Shown here one piece after another: positions 59,835-64,000 of a stretch of DNA of 64,000 nucleotides. Below the pieces are notes generated by a model, which saw nothing but the letters and a program-made list of their open reading frames with translations, was not told where the DNA came from and ran no database searches. This stretch comes from Polytrichum commune (lineage: Eukaryota; Streptophyta; Polytrichopsida; Polytrichales; Polytrichaceae). The DNA is taken from the NCBI GenBank assembly GCA_950295325.1, contig OX485806.1:3784001-3848000 (forward strand). The letters run 5' to 3'. Every line of letters starts with the position of its first letter. Within the stretch, counting starts at the first letter, position 1. The position numbers and the translations under genes are program-made.

Positions 59835-60446
59835 CTCGTCATGATTTCCACCTAAATGTTGTTACTGCTGCAGCTTTCTGATGGCCCGCGGCAACATTGA
59901 TCAACAGTATGATCCTCCGGAGGTTCTGACGTCGAGGATAGGATTTTGTCTGCAAGGAAGGCGATCAGGAGATGATATCCACATAAAAGCCCTATATCAT
60001 CAGCAGCTGCGTTGGCTTGACTACACCAGAATGTGCCTGCACCACAAATTAGGATCGTGTAGGGTACTCATACTGGAGTGATTGATGCATACAGATGATC
60101 ACTGTCTATGTCACCATTCGATTCCTACTTCAGACGGGATCTTAGTATTGAGCAAGATGCCACAGAATACGGAGACTAGGTCGTCTTAAAGTTAGTGATC
60201 CTCGGAGAAGGGATGTCTGACGTGGTACTCTATGCTTATAGCTGGTTTTTATAAGTCATAGGGAAGACAAATCTAACCTAGTGTTCCATGTCAGAAAGTA
60301 TGTGTGCATCTGTTCATTAGATCCTCCGCCTTCAATTGGGTCTCATAATGCCGAACACTTGATTCTTCACAGGTGAGAGTTGATGGTGGGTTGAGGACGA
60401 ATCCTTGCATTCATTTCTGCAGTCCGATCTGATAAAGATAACTTAC

Positions 60447-60567
60447 CAGTCGATTCAATCTCCCCCGGTTTTGGTTCTATGTATGCTTCTCTGACAATTA
60501 TCGTCAAGGTTTCTGAAGCTTGTGGTCTAAATTCTTGGAAATTTTTGGTTGATAAAGCTTCAGACAA
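60447..60567 (-). other. Possible isolated exon with a strong donor
   Basis: The minus-strand frame from 60567 stays open and ends (K-P-G-E-I-E-S-T) at a perfect GTAAGT donor at 60446-60441. It resembles no domain. It could be a linker exon of a further B3 gene in this cluster, or chance. Confidence 0.3.
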
Positions 60568-60859
60568 TTTCTATTTTCTGCTGGTGAGTAATAAGTATCG
60601 TTGAAGCTTGGGCTATTCAAAAGCAAGGTATCTACAAATTTTTTGTGGAGAATTTAAAACCAGTTTGTGTAATCTTGCTGCATACTTAGCCGTGTTTGAA
60701 TTGTGAAGCATAATATTCTTTCACAGGCAGATTGTACACAACTTTGCTTGTGTGCTATGTTTTGCAATTGCCTGATATCTAAGGTATGTGGGGTATTATT
60801 TGGTTGGCTTTTCATGATCTCCATCTTCAACCAGCTAGATTTATACAACGAACGTTGTC

Positions 60860-61155
60860 TTGCATTTGCAAATCTACAATGAAGCATCGGCAAAATTCGG
60901 ACCTCCCCTGATTATTTCACAATGGTTTTCAGAAGTACATGTTTGTTGATTTCTTAATTGAATACTTACATAAGTCCTCCCAATTGTGTTTTCTATTGAA
61001 TGTGGAGTAGTAAATAAAATTTGAAGACATAGTCAAATCTCTTTTAAACATGTGTGTTTTATGATGTTTGTTCTCTGATCCTCACCTAATCTCATACCAA
61101 TCAAATACAAGTGTCCCATTAAGAAAACTAACCGAATAACACTTGCATACCTTAT
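60860..61155 (+). repeat. Dispersed repeat family G, copy near the B3 cluster
   Basis: It shares 'aaatctacaatgaagcatcg', 'cataagtcctcccaattgtg', 'ttttaaacatgtgtg', 'tttgttctctgatcctcacc' and 'aaccgaataacac' with 38435-38820. Confidence 0.7.
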
Positions 61156-61296
61156 TCTTACCCGGCCCAATTTACACTTCCAATTGTCATTGTAGCATAT
61201 ACAATATAGCCATCATCACTCTTCGTAAGAGTTAAGTTGGGTAGCCTTGATTTCTTCAAGATGGTGCATCAATAAATTTGCAGAACATATAAGTAA

Positions 61297-61875
61297 GGGG
61301 TTGTTTACACCATGGACCATGAAGTTGTCCCAAGGCCCTGTAAAATCTGTGATTGGCTGTTGAACTTGTCCCGGGACCACCTCGGTTTACACCAAGGAAA
61401 AAAATGTGAGATTGACCATGGAGTTCGAGGTCCCCAAAAGACATGTTTTGAGGCCTACATTATGCACTGCCATGGTCCAACGGGTTTTGCGGTGGGGAAG
61501 GCAAAAGAGGTGCTCTTGTAGGAAAAGGCAAGGGGCCCATGACAGAGAAATGTTCTTATAATCAACTTTTAATGATTTTTTTTAGAAGTGAAAAGAAAAC
61601 AAGAAAAAAACATGGTTAGACTTGAATGTTTTTTTCCTTTCAAAATTGCCATATTTGGACATATATATATATATATTAAAAAATCAGCACATTCACTTTT
61701 TGGTGCATGGTCATTTCTCTTGGTCCACGTTCGGTTCACACCTAGTGAGGTCCCAAAGGCTTTGTAAATTGATTTTTTAAGAAATCGGAGCATGGAAGTT
61801 GGACCATCAAGTCGGACCATGGAAAAAGGCCATCTTCCATGGTCCGACTTCATGGTCCATGGTGTAAACCGGCCC
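61297..61875. mobile_element. PIF/Harbinger-like MITE, third family (579 bp)
   Basis: TIRs GGGGTTGTTTACACCATGGA and, in complement, GGGCCGGTTTACACCATGGA, extending through CCATGAAGT. The duplication is TAA on the left (61294-61296) and TAG on the right (61876-61878), one mismatch. Repeated ACCATG/CATGGT words occur inside. An (AT)n run at about 61659-61676 is internal. Confidence 0.85.
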
Positions 61876-61878
61876 TAG

Positions 61879-63067
61879 CTAATATGACAAAAAGATTACT
61901 CCTTAAGTTTTGAAATTGGGATTTCCATGCCAGAATACCAAACACTTCCTCAGACTAACCTTGTACTTCCCAATTCATGTGCACTAGCTTTAGAGCAGCC
62001 AATTTACCATCGACAAGCATCATTTGGTCTCATCAGTGCATCATCATCACAACCCATCAATGCAGCATACGAAGATGTACACGGAGTTATTTTTAGCGGC
62101 AGTGGACAGGTACTTCAGAATTGACAATCATCATAAATAGGGTCATTGAAAATACTAACTCACAAGCCTCTCATAAATTAGTACTCTAGCAGACGGCAAG
62201 TGAAATAGGATGGAAAGAAGTCAGTACAGGAGGACACTTGATTTGATTGAGGAGTTACTTGACCAAAGTTAATATTGTTAGGCTAAGTGAGTTTCTGTAC
62301 TGGCTAACTTTCACAGAACTTCAGTGTTGTCCTGCTTGACAAACTATCAAAACATTGGATGGAATGTCAAGTTTCGAAGGCTAGAACACAATATATGTAT
62401 ACATGATATTCTGAAACTCTTACTGCTGTTAAATCTTGATCACTGGGAAATTTTTTATTCGTTTTGAGTGATTTAGAGCTGTGTGTGACCTAGTCAATCT
62501 GTTCCATAATCTTCAGTCACATACTCAATGGGTCTAAGCAAAATTCGTTTACTTAATTAGTTATCTAAAAACAACATAAAAATGAATCTCCTTGCCGGGA
62601 GAATAACAAGTGTTTTGTGGTTACCTTCAATTGACCATCAAATACTGCCATTACAGAACACTTTAGGAAAACTAAGATAGGCAGTAGAGAGATCTAACTG
62701 CACATAACTCGAATCAATGTACAGCTGCTATTTCCCTACTTGCATGTGGTGATCAATTCCAAGGACAAGAAGTACTAACCCTAAGTGAATTACAGAATTG
62801 CATGTATGCAAGTATCCAGGCTCGTGGTCCTACTAAACTAATCTGAAATTTTCGATGTCAACTCATTATCGAGTCTCACCAAATCCTTCAGAATCAAAGA
62901 ACCTTGCAATTAGGTATAGAGAGAGCTTCAAAATCAGTCTAGTCATCTATGTATACACATCGACATGCAGCTCTGATCTCATGTCAAGGAGGAAGTACTT
63001 GACATTCTCCATCGGTCATATTGTTGTGCAAAGACTGCTTACATGATTTGCTTATTTGGAAGTTTTT
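61879..63067. other. Intergenic, 3' of the right-end B3 gene
   Basis: No supported feature. It should contain the 3' UTR of the minus-strand B3 gene. Confidence 0.3.
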
Positions 63068-63913
63068 TCAATGCCCTTGCTTGGGCTTAAACAGGTCCAG
63101 CCAGGTTGGCCACCTATCGTTATCATCGGCACTTTGATCACTGTCCATATCAAAGTTAGAGATGTGATCCGAACTTGCAGGAAATGTTTCAGTAGTTTTG
63201 GAATGCTCATCGATGGCTGGATCATCTTGCCAGGTTGCTGATGAACCTGTAGTCTTATGCATTGGCTCCCACTTGACGATCTTGCCATCGACAATGTGAG
63301 ATTTAGTACCGTGGTTTCTTACAATCTCCTCAAACTTTGAGAAAGCCTCAGATTGAGAGTATAGCCCTGTGCGAGCTGCTTTTGCTTTGCGTCTCGAAAT
63401 TGCAAGTCGAGGTTTGCACTTTGATCTACGGTCTCTGGGCTTTTCACATTTGTGGTGCCCTTCGGACAAAGATTTGCTTGACTTTGTAGAGTGAGGCTTG
63501 AACATCTCAGGGTTAATTCGAACGGGATACTTTTCCTTGTTGGAGAACTCATCACCTGTGCAAATAGTGCGCATTGGAAACTTGGCGACATGATCATCAC
63601 AAGTACGGTGACCAATTTGACCCGAAGTAGAAGTCGTCTTGATGTGGCGTTTGAGAAGGGTGCCGGCATGTGAGTAAATGTAAACCACAAATTTTGAGGG
63701 AGCGACCACGGAGAAGATGAGGAGGTCGCCTGTTTCGAGTTTATTGTCTCTTGCGAAAGCTCGCCACCCGACTCCGAAGCTCACCCGTGCTTGGATTTCG
63801 GAGACTTGCACGAGCAATCGAACATTCCACACTTGGCCTGACGGTCCAGTTTGCAGACTTGCACGCCTGTAAAACTTGTCGCCATGTTCGCGCACAAACT
63901 TGGCAGGCAGCTC
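63068..63913 (-). CDS. REM-like B3 transcription factor, 5' part outside the window
   Basis: The B3 domain is open and complete from its second strand on: E-L-P-A-K-F-V-R-E-H-G-D-K-F, G-P-S-G-Q-V-W-N-V-R-L-L, F-G-V-G-W-R-A-F, D-N-K-L-E-T-G-D-L-L-I-F and S-K-F-V-V-Y-I-Y. B3 domains bind DNA in the major groove, so the product should be a nuclear regulator. A long tail follows (about 190 residues) with a basic cluster around K-P-R-D-R-R-S-K-C-K-P-R and R-R-K-A-K-A-A-R that fits a nuclear-localisation signal, then an acidic, Trp-ending C terminus. An ATG exists at 63931, but I place the exon start at 63913, right after TGCTGCAG, because the paralogous exons at 57708 and 59411 begin at exactly this residue. 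Exon 1 would then lie beyond 64000. No stop or frameshift is seen. It is the only intact B3 copy here. Confidence 0.82.
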   Translation of the reverse strand, partial: ELPAKFVREHGDKFYRRASLQTGPSGQVWNVRLLVQVSEIQARVSFGVGWRAFARDNKLETGDLLIFSVVAPSKFVVYIYSHAGTLLKRHIKTTSTSGQIGHRTCDDHVAKFPMRTICTGDEFSNKEKYPVRINPEMFKPHSTKSSKSLSEGHHKCEKPRDRRSKCKPRLAISRRKAKAARTGLYSQSEAFSKFEEIVRNHGTKSHIVDGKIVKWEPMHKTTGSSATWQDDPAIDEHSKTTETFPASSDHISNFDMDSDQSADDNDRWPTWLDLFKPKQGH

Positions 63914-64000
63914 CTGCAGCATTAATTCCATTGCAATAATTTATAAATCATCACGTCAGCCGACCCAGACCCTCATAATTTCATCTCTGAACCTCTACCT
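63914..64000. other. Probable intron end of the B3 gene
   Basis: On the minus strand this is an AT-rich stretch (TTTATAAATTATTGCAATGG) ending in the CAG acceptor before 63913. If the exon instead starts at the ATG at 63931, it would be leader sequence. Confidence 0.5.

Noticed and set aside
1-64000. CRISPR arrays, operons, ribosome-binding sites
   Set aside because: The window is eukaryotic; no regular spacer-repeat pattern exists.

Overview
The window looks like nuclear DNA of a land plant, most probably a bryophyte such as a moss. That is an inference from three things: an intronless front-end fatty-acid desaturase with a fused cytochrome b5 domain, several plant-only B3 (REM-like) DNA-binding domains, and plant-type Copia, LINE, PIF/Harbinger-like and Mutator-like remnants. 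The background is AT-rich and gene-poor. There is one 200-base assembly gap (34985-35184).

Only four loci look like credible functional genes: a twin-CX9C (CHCHD2/Mix17-like) mitochondrial protein (3471-3899, minus), a small protein with CxxC pairs and its own TATA box (13120-13641, minus), the intact 477-residue front-end desaturase (52846-54279, plus), and a B3-domain protein whose first exon lies outside the right edge (63068-63913, minus). Around these lie decayed B3 genes: a two-domain copy at 804-1853 (plus) and another at about 57375-59834 (minus). Their exons start at the same place in the B3 domain, so they are paralogues that kept an old intron position. None is intact.

Layout: 1-2.4 kb, broken B3 gene; 3.5-3.9 kb, CHCHD gene; 4.4-5.7 kb, LINE 3' fragment (minus); 7.3-10.3 kb, Copia remnant with gag, zinc knuckle, protease, integrase and part of the reverse transcriptase; 13.1-13.8 kb, CxxC gene; 14.8-51.6 kb, about 37 kb with no gene I can support, made of dispersed repeats, MITEs, satellites and poly-G/C tracts; 52.1-54.3 kb, desaturase with its leader; 54.3-57.3 kb, nothing recognised; 57.3-64 kb, B3 cluster.

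The repeat desert is the main discovery area. I could delimit several non-autonomous transposons from their ends: a four-copy PIF/Harbinger-like MITE family (TIR GGGCCACTTCACACACGAG, 3-bp TAA/TTA duplications), three or four more elements with the same duplication type, a 605-bp Mutator-like foldback element with an 11-bp duplication, a family with CACTA-like ends, and two copies of a very small SINE-like retroposon with perfect 11- and 12-bp target-site duplications and a TTC-repeat tail. The desaturase should act in the ER in C20 polyunsaturated fatty-acid synthesis. The B3 proteins would be nuclear transcription factors. Nothing suggests that the genes in this window work in one pathway.
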